Below the pieces are notes generated by a model. The model saw nothing but the letters and a program-made list of their open reading frames with translations. It was not told the origin of the DNA and searched no databases. A stretch of 29,223 bases of DNA, from contig JAVKDP010000068.1 of assembly GCA_040222185.1 (NCBI GenBank), positions 1 through 29,223 on the forward strand, in the 5' to 3' direction. Every line of letters starts with the position of its first letter. Within the stretch, counting starts at the first letter, position 1. Positions 1 through 7,448 of this stretch are shown here, piece after piece. The stretch comes from JAVKDP01 sp040222185 (GTDB taxonomy: Bacteria; Bacteroidota; Rhodothermia; Balneolales; Balneolaceae). Made by a program: the position numbers and the translations under genes.

Positions 1-424
1 AAATGCGACTCGTGGCCTGGTACTTAATTATTCCAATGGCATAAAAATGGTTCATGAAGATTTTGGCCGTGGATTTGCTGTACGCTTTATTGGAACGGAA
101 GGGACATTGGATATTAGCAGAGAGTTTTTTGAGCCTTCAGACTCAAGTTTGATAACCCATGAAATTTCAGAATCAGAAACTAAACTCTATAGAACTGATA
201 ATTTCTATCAGGATTGGATCGACGCTATCAAAAACAGAAGCAAACCAGTTTGTGACTTTGAGATCGGTCATCGCTCTGCTACCATTTGTAACATAGCCAA
301 TATCGCCTATGAAATTGGTCGTCCACTACACTGGAACCCTGAAACAGAGCAATTCAAAAATGATGCATATGCCAATTCGATGTTGAGCAGAGAGTACCGA
401 AAAGGATATACTTTGGGAGCCTAG
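1..424 (+). CDS. Gfo/Idh/MocA-family oxidoreductase, C-terminal fragment (5' end outside window)
   Basis: The reading frame is open from base 2 to the stop at 422-424, so the window cuts the gene and only about 140 C-terminal residues are visible. They match the C-terminal substrate-binding half of NAD(P)-dependent Gfo/Idh/MocA sugar or inositol dehydrogenases of the kind common in Bacteroidota. Marks are a segment equivalent to DWIDAIKNRSKPVCDFEIGH, then RSATICNIANIAYEIGR, a W-x-P turn, and a closing SREYRKGYTLGA. The Rossmann NAD-binding half and the catalytic lysine lie upstream, so substrate cannot be told. An ATG at 47 is internal and is not the true start. Family assignment is firm; activity is not determinable from this fragment. 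Confidence 0.85.
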   Translation, partial: NATRGLVLNYSNGIKMVHEDFGRGFAVRFIGTEGTLDISREFFEPSDSSLITHEISESETKLYRTDNFYQDWIDAIKNRSKPVCDFEIGHRSATICNIANIAYEIGRPLHWNPETEQFKNDAYANSMLSREYRKGYTLGA

Positions 425-546
425 GTAGTTTTGAATCTCAAGAGATCCATTATTGGTGCTTAATACTCGCACATTTATGCGATTTTTAACTCTTAACGGA
501 TTATCAAACTTAGTGCACCAACCTTAATCAAAGATTAAACAATTTT

Positions 547-960
547 ATGAAATCTTTATTCCGTGCTCTTTCAATTTTTACAATTCTCATCCTGGTTACA
601 AACTGCAGTACAGGTACTGATTCAAATGAAGATCCAATTGCGGGTGACTGGAATCTTAAAACCATAACAGGTGGTTTTGGTGGTGTAGATAACTCATTCC
701 AAAACGGTGAAGTACTCTGGACTTTTAATGTTGACGATAGCACTCTTACCGTTGAGGTAAATATAATCTCCATGGTACCTACTGAACGATATTACGGATT
801 ACAGGCCGGCACTTATAGCTATGAACTAATAGAAGAAAATGAACAAACCATTCTTCATGCTGACGGTTCTAGAGTCGGGACTTTAAGGTTTTCAGAAAAT
901 GACTTATTAATAGATGAAGGAATAGCTGTTGATGGATTTCTCTATACTTTTACAGACTAA
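547..960 (+). CDS. Small lipoprotein, lipocalin-like, function unknown
   Basis: This 137-residue protein begins with a basic n-region, a hydrophobic stretch (residues 8-17) and a lipobox ending LVTNC with the acylated cysteine at position 20. A Ser follows at +2, so it is probably a membrane-anchored lipoprotein. The mature part starts with an acidic linker and then a GDWNL segment, followed by alternating beta-type strands (LWTFNVDDSTLTVEV, GTYSYEL). That pattern resembles the small lipocalin-like lipoproteins frequent in Bacteroidota. I do not recognise a specific family. It stands alone: the gene before it ends 122 bases upstream and the next gene converges on it with a 6-base gap. Codon use is like its neighbours. 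Confidence 0.7.
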   Translation: MKSLFRALSIFTILILVTNCSTGTDSNEDPIAGDWNLKTITGGFGGVDNSFQNGEVLWTFNVDDSTLTVEVNIISMVPTERYYGLQAGTYSYELIEENEQTILHADGSRVGTLRFSENDLLIDEGIAVDGFLYTFTD

Positions 961-966
961 AAGTCT
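954..966. terminator. Possible small bidirectional hairpin between convergent stops
   Basis: AGACT-aaa-AGTCT forms a 5-bp stem with a 3-base loop exactly between the stop of the lipoprotein gene (958-960) and the stop of metF (967-969). It is followed by TTT on the plus strand and preceded by AAA-type bases for the minus strand. The stem is short, so a terminator role for the two convergent units is only a suggestion. Confidence 0.25.
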
Positions 967-1923
967 TTAGAAAATCTCTTTAGCCACTTCATAAACTGAA
1001 GTAGATTTACCCATTGAATAATAATGGAGTGTTGGGACACCAAACTCCATTAATTCTTTTGACTGCTGGATAGCCCACTCTACCCCTACCTGGCGCACAG
1101 CGTTATTATCTTTGCACTTATTAAGCTCACTACAAAGTTCTTCTGGTATATCAATATGAAACATATCAGGAAGAAGTGTAATCTGCTTCTTTGTTGTTAC
1201 AGGCTTTAATCCGGGTACAATTGGAACTGTAATTCCTATATCACGGCAAGCGCTAACAAAGTCGAAATATTTTTGATTATCAAAGAACATCTGGGTAACA
1301 ACATAATCGGCACCACCATCTACTTTATTTTTTAAAAACCTGAGATCCGACTCCATATTTGGTGCGGTAGTATGTTTTTCAGGGTACCCAGCTACGCCTA
1401 TACAGAAATTAGATGGGGTAGCATTTTCGATTTCGTCATCCAGAAAAATCCCATTATTTAAATCAACTACTTGTGCTAGCAATTCTGATGCATATCGGTG
1501 CCCATCAGCTTCCGGGATAAATTCCCGGTCTGGTTTTCGAACATCCCCTTGCAATACCAACACGTTATCGATTCCCAGAAAACTAAGGTCAATAAGAGCA
1601 TTCTCAGTTTCTTCTTTACTAAATCCACCACAAATAATATGAGGGACAGCGTCAACTTTGTAATGGTTTTGAATGGCTGCACACATCCCTACAGTACCGG
1701 GCCTCTTTCGTACAGTTTTGCGTTCTAAGAGCTGATCAGCTCTTTTTTTATACACATACTCCTCCCGGTGATATGTAACGTCTATAAAGGGGGGCTTGAA
1801 CTCCATAAGCGGATCAATATGATCAAACAGTGATCTTATATTTTGACCTTTGAGGGGTGGTAGTACTTCAAATGTGAATAGTGTCTCGCCATTCGCTTCT
1901 TTAAAATATTCTGATACTTTCAT
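967..1923 (-). CDS. metF: Methylenetetrahydrofolate reductase
   Basis: The 318-residue product matches MetF, the FAD enzyme that reduces 5,10-methylene-THF to 5-methyl-THF, the methyl donor used by MetH. Visible family marks are the N-terminal strand FTFEVLPP (equivalent to FEFFPP), FIDVTYH, the conserved VLQGD segment, GVAGYPEKH with the substrate-binding surroundings, and DYVVTQMFFDNQKYFDF followed by VPIVPGLKPV. Length fits the family. It is the last gene of the minus-strand methionine operon, 13 bases after the metH C-half stop, so it should share the SAM riboswitch about 3.7 kb upstream. This places production and use of 5-methyl-THF under one control. Cytosolic. Confidence 0.95.
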   Translation of the reverse strand: MKVSEYFKEANGETLFTFEVLPPLKGQNIRSLFDHIDPLMEFKPPFIDVTYHREEYVYKKRADQLLERKTVRKRPGTVGMCAAIQNHYKVDAVPHIICGGFSKEETENALIDLSFLGIDNVLVLQGDVRKPDREFIPEADGHRYASELLAQVVDLNNGIFLDDEIENATPSNFCIGVAGYPEKHTTAPNMESDLRFLKNKVDGGADYVVTQMFFDNQKYFDFVSACRDIGITVPIVPGLKPVTTKKQITLLPDMFHIDIPEELCSELNKCKDNNAVRQVGVEWAIQQSKELMEFGVPTLHYYSMGKSTSVYEVAKEIF

Positions 1924-1936
1924 TCTTTAATTTTCC

Positions 1937-4630
1937 CTAGTTCTCAGGATCATAAGCCAGGTTTTGGCTTAACCATTTCTCAATTTCGTTTACAGTTTTT
2001 CCTTTTCGCTTTGCGTAATCTTCAACCTGGTCTTTGCTAATTTTCCCAACACCGAAGTAACGTGATTTAGGATGTGAGAAATAGAATCCGCTAACTGAAC
2101 TTGCAGGGTACATAGCAAAAGATTCCGTTAGGCTAATACCTGTATTTTTCTCTACTTCCAGTAAATCAAAAAGTGTTCTTTTCTCTGTATGATCAGGACA
2201 AGCAGGGTACCCGGGAGCAGGCCTTATACCAGTATATTGTTCCGCAATCAATGCTTCATTATCAAATGCTTCTTCTTTTGAAAAACCCCACAAATCCGTT
2301 CTGATTTTATAGTGCATATATTCAGCATGGGCTTCTGCTAAACGGTCAGCTAGTGCCTTTACCAGAATAGAATTATAGTCATCCTGATCAGCTTCATATT
2401 TCTTAATTAGCTTTTCAATACCAAGACCGGAAGTAACAGCAAACATACCAACGTAATCCTTTTTGCCTGTTTCCCAGGGAGCTACATAATCTGCCAGACA
2501 AGAGTTCGGCTGCCCTTCCCTTTTCTGTACCTGTTGACGTAAAAAATGAAACTTGGCTTTTTGTGTTGACCTGTCATCATCTTCGAATACTATAATATCA
2601 TCGTCAATACTATTTGCAGGAAATAGGCCGATTACAGATTTAGCCGCCAACGATTTATTCTTTATGATCTCATCCAGCATTATCTGGGCATCTTTAAATA
2701 ACTCCTGTGCCTGTTCTCCTACAATTTCGTCTTCCAAAATAGATGGATACTTCCCAGTCAACATCCAGGTTCTAAAGAAAGGTGACCAATCAATAAAAGC
2801 TCTTAATTCATTTAAATCGACATCATCAAAAACCTTTGTACCAATAAATTCAGGTTTGTGGAATTTTGTTAACTCCCAATCAATATTCGTTTTATTAGCT
2901 TTCGCTTCATTTAATGATAATAGCTTTTTGCGGTTCGTTCTAAGTGCATGTTCTTCTCTTAAAGCAGAGTATTCACCCTTTACTCTTGAAACGAATTCTT
3001 TGCTCTTGTCTTTGTTAAGTAGCTCACTACAAATGGAAACTGATCTGGAAGCATCTAATACATGAACTACAGAGGACTCGTAATTAGGGTCAACCTTAAC
3101 AGCAGTGTGAATTCTGGAAGTTGTAGCTCCACCTATAAGTAAAGGAGTGTTCATACCCCTTTTTTGCATCTCGGAAGCAACACCAACCATTTCATCAAGT
3201 GAAGGAGTAATTAAGCCACTTAAGCCAATAATATCAGCCTTTTCCTTTTGTGCCTCATCCAGGATTTTATTGGTTGGCACCATTACACCCAGGTCAACGA
3301 TATCAAAGTTGTTACAAGCCAGTACTACCCCAACTATATTTTTACCTATATCATGAACATCGCCTTTAACGGTAGCCAACAATACTTTTGAACGCTCCCT
3401 GGCATCTTTATTCTTCTTTTTCTCTTCTTCCAGGAATGGAGTCAAATAAGCTACCGCTTGCTTCATTACCCTTGCACTTTTAACAACCTGTGGTAAGAAC
3501 ATTTTTCCCGAGCCGAATAAATCACCAACAACATTCATACCATCCATCAAGGGACCTTCAATCACAAAAAGTGGGCTCTTATGCTTAACCCTGGCTTCTT
3601 CAGTGTCATCCTCAATAAATTCGGTTATTCCTTTAATGAGTGAGTAACTGAGCCGTTCTTCCACAGTACCTGTTCTCCATGCCTGTGTTTCCTTTTCCTT
3701 TTTTCCTCCTGAATCCCTGTATTCTTCTGCTATATCAAGCAATCGTTCTGTAGCATCATCTCTTCTGTCTAGCAGCACATCTTCTACAGCTTTAAGAAGA
3801 TTTTCAGGGATATTATCATAAATTTCGAGCTGGGTAGGATTTACGATTCCCATATCCATACCATGCTGAATCGCGTGATACAAAAAGGCCGAGTGCATGG
3901 CCTCCCTAACAATATTATTTCCTCTAAAGGAGAAAGAAACATTACTTACTCCCCCGATTATATGTGCTCCTGGCAGATTTTCCCGAATCCATTTGGCTCC
4001 CAAAAAAAAGTCTAAAGCATTTCTTCGATGTTCTTCCATTCCGGTAGCAACAGGGAAAATATTCGGATCAAGAATGATATCTGATGGGTCGAAACCCACT
4101 TTCTCGACTAATATTTGATACGACCTGCCACAAATCTCTTTTCTGCGATCCAGGTTATCAGCCTGACCTTGTTCATCAAAAGCCATTGAGATAACAGCAG
4201 CACCAAATCTTTTAATAATTTTAGCTCTCCTGATAAATTCTTCTTCACCATCTTTAAGACTTATAGAATTCACAACACCTTTACCCTGAATCGTTTTAAG
4301 CCCCGCTAGAATAACTTCCCACTTAGAGGAATCAATCATAATCGGGATTTTGGCTATATCCGGTTCAGAAGCTATCAGGTTTAAGAAAGTCTTCATTTCA
4401 TGGGCGCTGTCAAGCATCCCTTCATCCATGTTTACATCCAGGATCTGCGCTCCTCCCTGAACCTGGTCGAGGGCAACTTCAAGAGCGGTTTCATAATCCT
4501 GTGCTTTTATAAGATTCAGAAATCGCTTTGAACCTGTTACATTGGTTCTCTCTCCTACATTCACAAAGTTTGAGTCGGGAGTCACAATCAAGGGCTCAAG
4601 GCCACTAAGTTTGAGGGGATTAGGTTTCAC
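1937..4630 (-). CDS. metH: Cobalamin-dependent methionine synthase, C-terminal half (pterin, B12 and reactivation domains)
   Basis: The 897 residues correspond to the MetH region after the homocysteine domain. In order: the pterin-binding (5-methyl-THF) TIM barrel at about 12-290 (NVGERTNVTGS, MIDSSKW, DPNIFPVATG); the four-helix cap of the B12 module at about 310-400; the Rossmann B12 fold with cobalt-ligand His426 in GDVHDIG and the SGLITPSL segment; and the SAM-binding reactivation domain at about 570-897 (RPAPGYPACPDH). The start is GTG at 4628-4630, which shares its G with the TAG stop of the N-half (TAGTG). Translation of the halves is therefore probably coupled. The N-terminal homocysteine/zinc domain is absent here and supplied by the upstream gene. 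Split metH is, to my knowledge, common in Bacteroidota. Confidence 0.95.
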   Translation of the reverse strand: MKPNPLKLSGLEPLIVTPDSNFVNVGERTNVTGSKRFLNLIKAQDYETALEVALDQVQGGAQILDVNMDEGMLDSAHEMKTFLNLIASEPDIAKIPIMIDSSKWEVILAGLKTIQGKGVVNSISLKDGEEEFIRRAKIIKRFGAAVISMAFDEQGQADNLDRRKEICGRSYQILVEKVGFDPSDIILDPNIFPVATGMEEHRRNALDFFLGAKWIRENLPGAHIIGGVSNVSFSFRGNNIVREAMHSAFLYHAIQHGMDMGIVNPTQLEIYDNIPENLLKAVEDVLLDRRDDATERLLDIAEEYRDSGGKKEKETQAWRTGTVEERLSYSLIKGITEFIEDDTEEARVKHKSPLFVIEGPLMDGMNVVGDLFGSGKMFLPQVVKSARVMKQAVAYLTPFLEEEKKKNKDARERSKVLLATVKGDVHDIGKNIVGVVLACNNFDIVDLGVMVPTNKILDEAQKEKADIIGLSGLITPSLDEMVGVASEMQKRGMNTPLLIGGATTSRIHTAVKVDPNYESSVVHVLDASRSVSICSELLNKDKSKEFVSRVKGEYSALREEHALRTNRKKLLSLNEAKANKTNIDWELTKFHKPEFIGTKVFDDVDLNELRAFIDWSPFFRTWMLTGKYPSILEDEIVGEQAQELFKDAQIMLDEIIKNKSLAAKSVIGLFPANSIDDDIIVFEDDDRSTQKAKFHFLRQQVQKREGQPNSCLADYVAPWETGKKDYVGMFAVTSGLGIEKLIKKYEADQDDYNSILVKALADRLAEAHAEYMHYKIRTDLWGFSKEEAFDNEALIAEQYTGIRPAPGYPACPDHTEKRTLFDLLEVEKNTGISLTESFAMYPASSVSGFYFSHPKSRYFGVGKISKDQVEDYAKRKGKTVNEIEKWLSQNLAYDPEN

Positions 4631-5634
4631 TATAGAACTCCTTCCTTTTCTATACTTCTTGGAGAATATGACAAAGCGAGCTCTGCCATTTTTTGTATGT
4701 GGTCAGGTGTAGTGCCACAACAACCGCCTAGAATATTAATAAGCTTACCATCAAGAAATGATTTTACTTCATCAGCCATAGCCTCCGGACCTTGATCATA
4801 TTCACCAAATTCGTTTGGTAAGCCTGCATTTGGGTATGCACTTATAAAATATGGTGAACTTTTAGATAATGTTTCCAGGTAAGGTTTCAACTGCCTGGCC
4901 CCAAGTGCACAATTTAGTCCGATACTTAACAATGGAGCATGAGATAGTGAAATAAGAAAAGCTTCAACTGTTTGCCCGGATAATGTTCTGCCACTGGCAT
5001 CAGTAATCGTCCCTGAAATCATAATGGGTAATTCTTTATCGATTTCTTCAAACAATTCCAGTACACCATAAATAGCAGCTTTTGCATTAAGTGTATCAAA
5101 AATAGTTTCTATTAATATGAGATCTGCCCCACCATCAACTAAGCCTTTGGCTTGCTCTTTATAAGCTACAGCCAGTTCATCAAAAGTAACAGCCCTGTAG
5201 CCCGGGTCAGAAACGTTCGGAGACATGGAAGCTGTTTTGTTCGTTGGCCCAATTGCACCTGCTACAAAGCGAGGTTTGGATGGATTTAGACTGGTATACT
5301 TTTCACAGGCTTGCTTTGCAATCTTTGCTGACTCAAAGTTGATATCATATACTGCGTCTTCCATTTCGTAATCAGCCTGAGCAATGGTTGTTCCACTAAA
5401 TGTATTCGTCTCAACAATATCAGCACCAGCTTCAAGATACTGCTCATGGATTTCCCTGATTATTTCGGGGCGGGTTATGGAAAGCAGGTCATTATTTCCT
5501 TTCAAATCGATATTAGAGTCGATAAACCTATTACCACGAAAGTCTTTCTCTTCCAGGTTATAACGTTGGATCATAGTACCCATAGCACCGTCGAGCACTA
5601 AAATACGATCTTGTAATTCTGTTCTTATATCCAC
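4630..5634 (-). CDS. metH: Methionine synthase N-terminal half, homocysteine S-methyltransferase domain
   Basis: This 334-residue TIM barrel is the homocysteine-activating domain of MetH. It opens with LVLDGAMGTMIQRY, carries the ETNTFSGT motif, and has the three zinc-ligand cysteines: Cys242 in GLNCALGA, and Cys305-Cys306 in GGCCGTTP. It should bind zinc and homocysteine, and receive the methyl group from methyl-cobalamin carried by the C-half protein. The start is GTG at 5632-5634; the next in-frame ATG falls inside the conserved DGAMGT motif and is too late. It is the first gene of the operon and lies just downstream of the SAM-I riboswitch. It ends exactly at the interdomain hinge, so it is a natural domain split and not a truncation. 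Confidence 0.93.
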   Translation of the reverse strand: MDIRTELQDRILVLDGAMGTMIQRYNLEEKDFRGNRFIDSNIDLKGNNDLLSITRPEIIREIHEQYLEAGADIVETNTFSGTTIAQADYEMEDAVYDINFESAKIAKQACEKYTSLNPSKPRFVAGAIGPTNKTASMSPNVSDPGYRAVTFDELAVAYKEQAKGLVDGGADLILIETIFDTLNAKAAIYGVLELFEEIDKELPIMISGTITDASGRTLSGQTVEAFLISLSHAPLLSIGLNCALGARQLKPYLETLSKSSPYFISAYPNAGLPNEFGEYDQGPEAMADEVKSFLDGKLINILGGCCGTTPDHIQKMAELALSYSPRSIEKEGVL

Positions 5635-5679
5635 TCTTTATACGATTAGCTTATTAACAAAGAGTGATGAAAAGAGTCA

Positions 5680-5783
5680 CTTATTTTTCTTAGCAGTTAA
5701 CTAAGTGGGATTTGGCACCTTTCCTCAAGTGAAGCGGTTGCCAAGACATCAACGGGCCCATTCCCTCAGTCTTTCTTAATAAG
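5680..5783 (-). promoter_or_regulatory. SAM-I (S-box) riboswitch upstream of metH-metF
   Basis: On the minus strand this leader carries the S-box core in order: GAGGGA (5763-5768), GGCCCG (5753-5758), TTGATG with its kink-turn surroundings, GGCAACC (5736-5742), and GGTGCCAAATCCC (5707-5719). Helix P1 closes as CTTATT (5778-5783) with AATAAG (5680-5685). P4 is the small hairpin CTTAG-ttaactg-CTAAG (5689-5705). These are the nucleotides that form the SAM pocket in the SAM-I class. It lies 46 bases before the GTG of the metH N-half and between that start and a good promoter. Binding of SAM is expected to lower expression of the methionine operon. Whether it acts by termination or translation is not clear: the hairpin after it (AGTGA/TCACT) is weak. 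Confidence 0.93.
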
Positions 5784-5797
5784 TATTAAAATGTCAC

Positions 5798-5827
5798 CAA
5801 AGATATCAATTATTTAAATTACCACAA
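5798..5827 (-). promoter_or_regulatory. Bacteroidota-type sigma-A promoter for the methionine operon
   Basis: Read on the minus strand, TTG (5825-5827) is followed by exactly 19 bases and then TATCTTTG (5798-5805). This is a full match to the Bacteroidota housekeeping consensus TTG-N19-TAnnTTTG. Transcription would begin in the early 5790s, a few bases before the riboswitch P1 helix, which is the expected geometry. Confidence 0.75.
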
Positions 5828-5882
5828 ATTCATTAATCCAGTATTTATATATTATTGTAAGTCTTAATTTTATCTCAACAGA

Positions 5883-7430
5883 ATGCTCAAAAAGTCTCTT
5901 CTAGCTTTAATCTTTATATCAACAATATTCTCTTTAACGGGCTTTGCTCAGACCGATGAACTTTTAGAAATCATTAGCGTTGATGCCTGTGATTGTATAA
6001 AAAAAATACCTCAAGATGTTGATCAAGAATCTTTCGGAACCAAATTTGAAGTTTGTTTAACTGATTATTTTAATGAAAATGCTGAAATGCTTTCTTTGTA
6101 TTCTGAGTCTATAGATGGTGATTTAGATTTATCAGAACTTGGTGAAGAATTTGGGACCAAACTGGGTAAAAAACTCATTAACTCTTGTCCGATTTTCCTG
6201 GAAAGAATTACAAGCATGCAAGAAAAGGCTGGTAGTGATTTTTATGAAGAAATGTTAGAGGGCAATAGATTAATTCAAACTCAAGGTTGTAAGGCGGCAA
6301 ATGAAGTTTATTCTAAAATAATAAATGCGAATGATCAGGTTCCTGATAGTACGCTTGCCACAACCTATAATAATCGGGGGTATTGCAAAACTCAATTGGG
6401 TGATTATTATGGTTCAATATCTGATTTAAGCAAAAGTATTGAGATTATTCCAAATTTTGTATTAGCCCACAATAATCGTGGTGAGGCAAAAAGATATTTA
6501 GGCGATTATAAATCTTCTATCGATGACTATACAAAAGCACTTGAAATCTCTCCGCAGAATTTGACCGCTTATAATGGAAGAGGCATGTCATATTACTATA
6601 ACAGGGAATATGAAAAAGCCCAACTAGACTATGAAAGAGCTCTTCAAATAGATTCTACCATTGGTAATATATACTTCAACCTTGGATTGTTATTTAGTTC
6701 ACAATCTGAATACGTTGAATCACTTAGATATTTTAAAAAGGCGTATAATTTAAACCCTGACATTACAGACTTAAGTTACTATACAGCAGAAGTATATACA
6801 GAGCTTGAACTCTATAATGAAGCAATTGCCACATTATTAGCAGATTCACTTACTCAGTTCGATCAATACAATCTGAATGATGTAGGAGCTAATTACTATT
6901 ATCTGAATAAATACGATTCTGCGTTGGCATATTATGACAAGTCTCTCAAGATTGACGATTCCAACTATTATACATATTTACTTCGAGCTTATGCTTACCA
7001 GGATAATGGTGCTCATGAATTAGCAATTTCTGAATTTGATATATCTATTAGCTTAGATTCTACTCAATTTGAATCTATTTACTACCGGGGCTATTCAACT
7101 TACTTATTAGAGAATTATGAAGAAGCAATCCAGTTCTATAATAAGGCTATTGAAATAGATTCTTCACAACCAGAAGCCTTTGATTTTAGAGCCAGAGCCA
7201 AATTTAAGTCGGAAAATTTTAAGGGTGCTGTTGATGACTTCTCATCTTCTTTAGATCTATATCCTAATGACCCTAACATCTATAAAGAAAGAGGCGAAGC
7301 TTACTTAAAGTTGGAGGATAAGACCAAAGCTTGTGCAGATTTTAGTTTAGCTGAGCAACTTGGTATTGAGGATGAAGAAGAAAAAGAATTACTAGAAAGC
7401 TTAATATCAGAAAATTGTAGTGATGACTAG
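5883..7430 (+). CDS. Secreted tetratricopeptide-repeat protein with cysteine-rich N-terminal domain
   Basis: The 515-residue product has a Sec signal peptide (MLKKSL, hydrophobic core, cut near GFAQ-T23). Next comes a short acidic domain with Cys36, Cys38, Cys58 and Cys102, probably disulfide-linked in the periplasm. From about residue 130 to 500 it is a run of roughly ten TPR units, with the usual signatures such as NNRGYCKTQLGDYYGSI, YNGRGMSYYYNREYEKAQ and YYRGYSTYLLENYEEAI. TPR arrays mediate protein-protein contacts; no enzymatic domain is present. It is transcribed divergently from the riboswitch operon and is followed, convergently, by the hybrid kinase gene. Specific role unknown. Confidence 0.85.
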   Translation: MLKKSLLALIFISTIFSLTGFAQTDELLEIISVDACDCIKKIPQDVDQESFGTKFEVCLTDYFNENAEMLSLYSESIDGDLDLSELGEEFGTKLGKKLINSCPIFLERITSMQEKAGSDFYEEMLEGNRLIQTQGCKAANEVYSKIINANDQVPDSTLATTYNNRGYCKTQLGDYYGSISDLSKSIEIIPNFVLAHNNRGEAKRYLGDYKSSIDDYTKALEISPQNLTAYNGRGMSYYYNREYEKAQLDYERALQIDSTIGNIYFNLGLLFSSQSEYVESLRYFKKAYNLNPDITDLSYYTAEVYTELELYNEAIATLLADSLTQFDQYNLNDVGANYYYLNKYDSALAYYDKSLKIDDSNYYTYLLRAYAYQDNGAHELAISEFDISISLDSTQFESIYYRGYSTYLLENYEEAIQFYNKAIEIDSSQPEAFDFRARAKFKSENFKGAVDDFSSSLDLYPNDPNIYKERGEAYLKLEDKTKACADFSLAEQLGIEDEEEKELLESLISENCSDD

Positions 7431-7448
7431 ACTCAGTATTTCCTTTCT

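Noticed and set aside
2553..3065. 170-residue ORF on the plus strand inside the metH C-half
   Set aside because: It is antisense to a well-conserved coding region, and the Ser-rich translation is what the complement of a coding frame in this genome gives.
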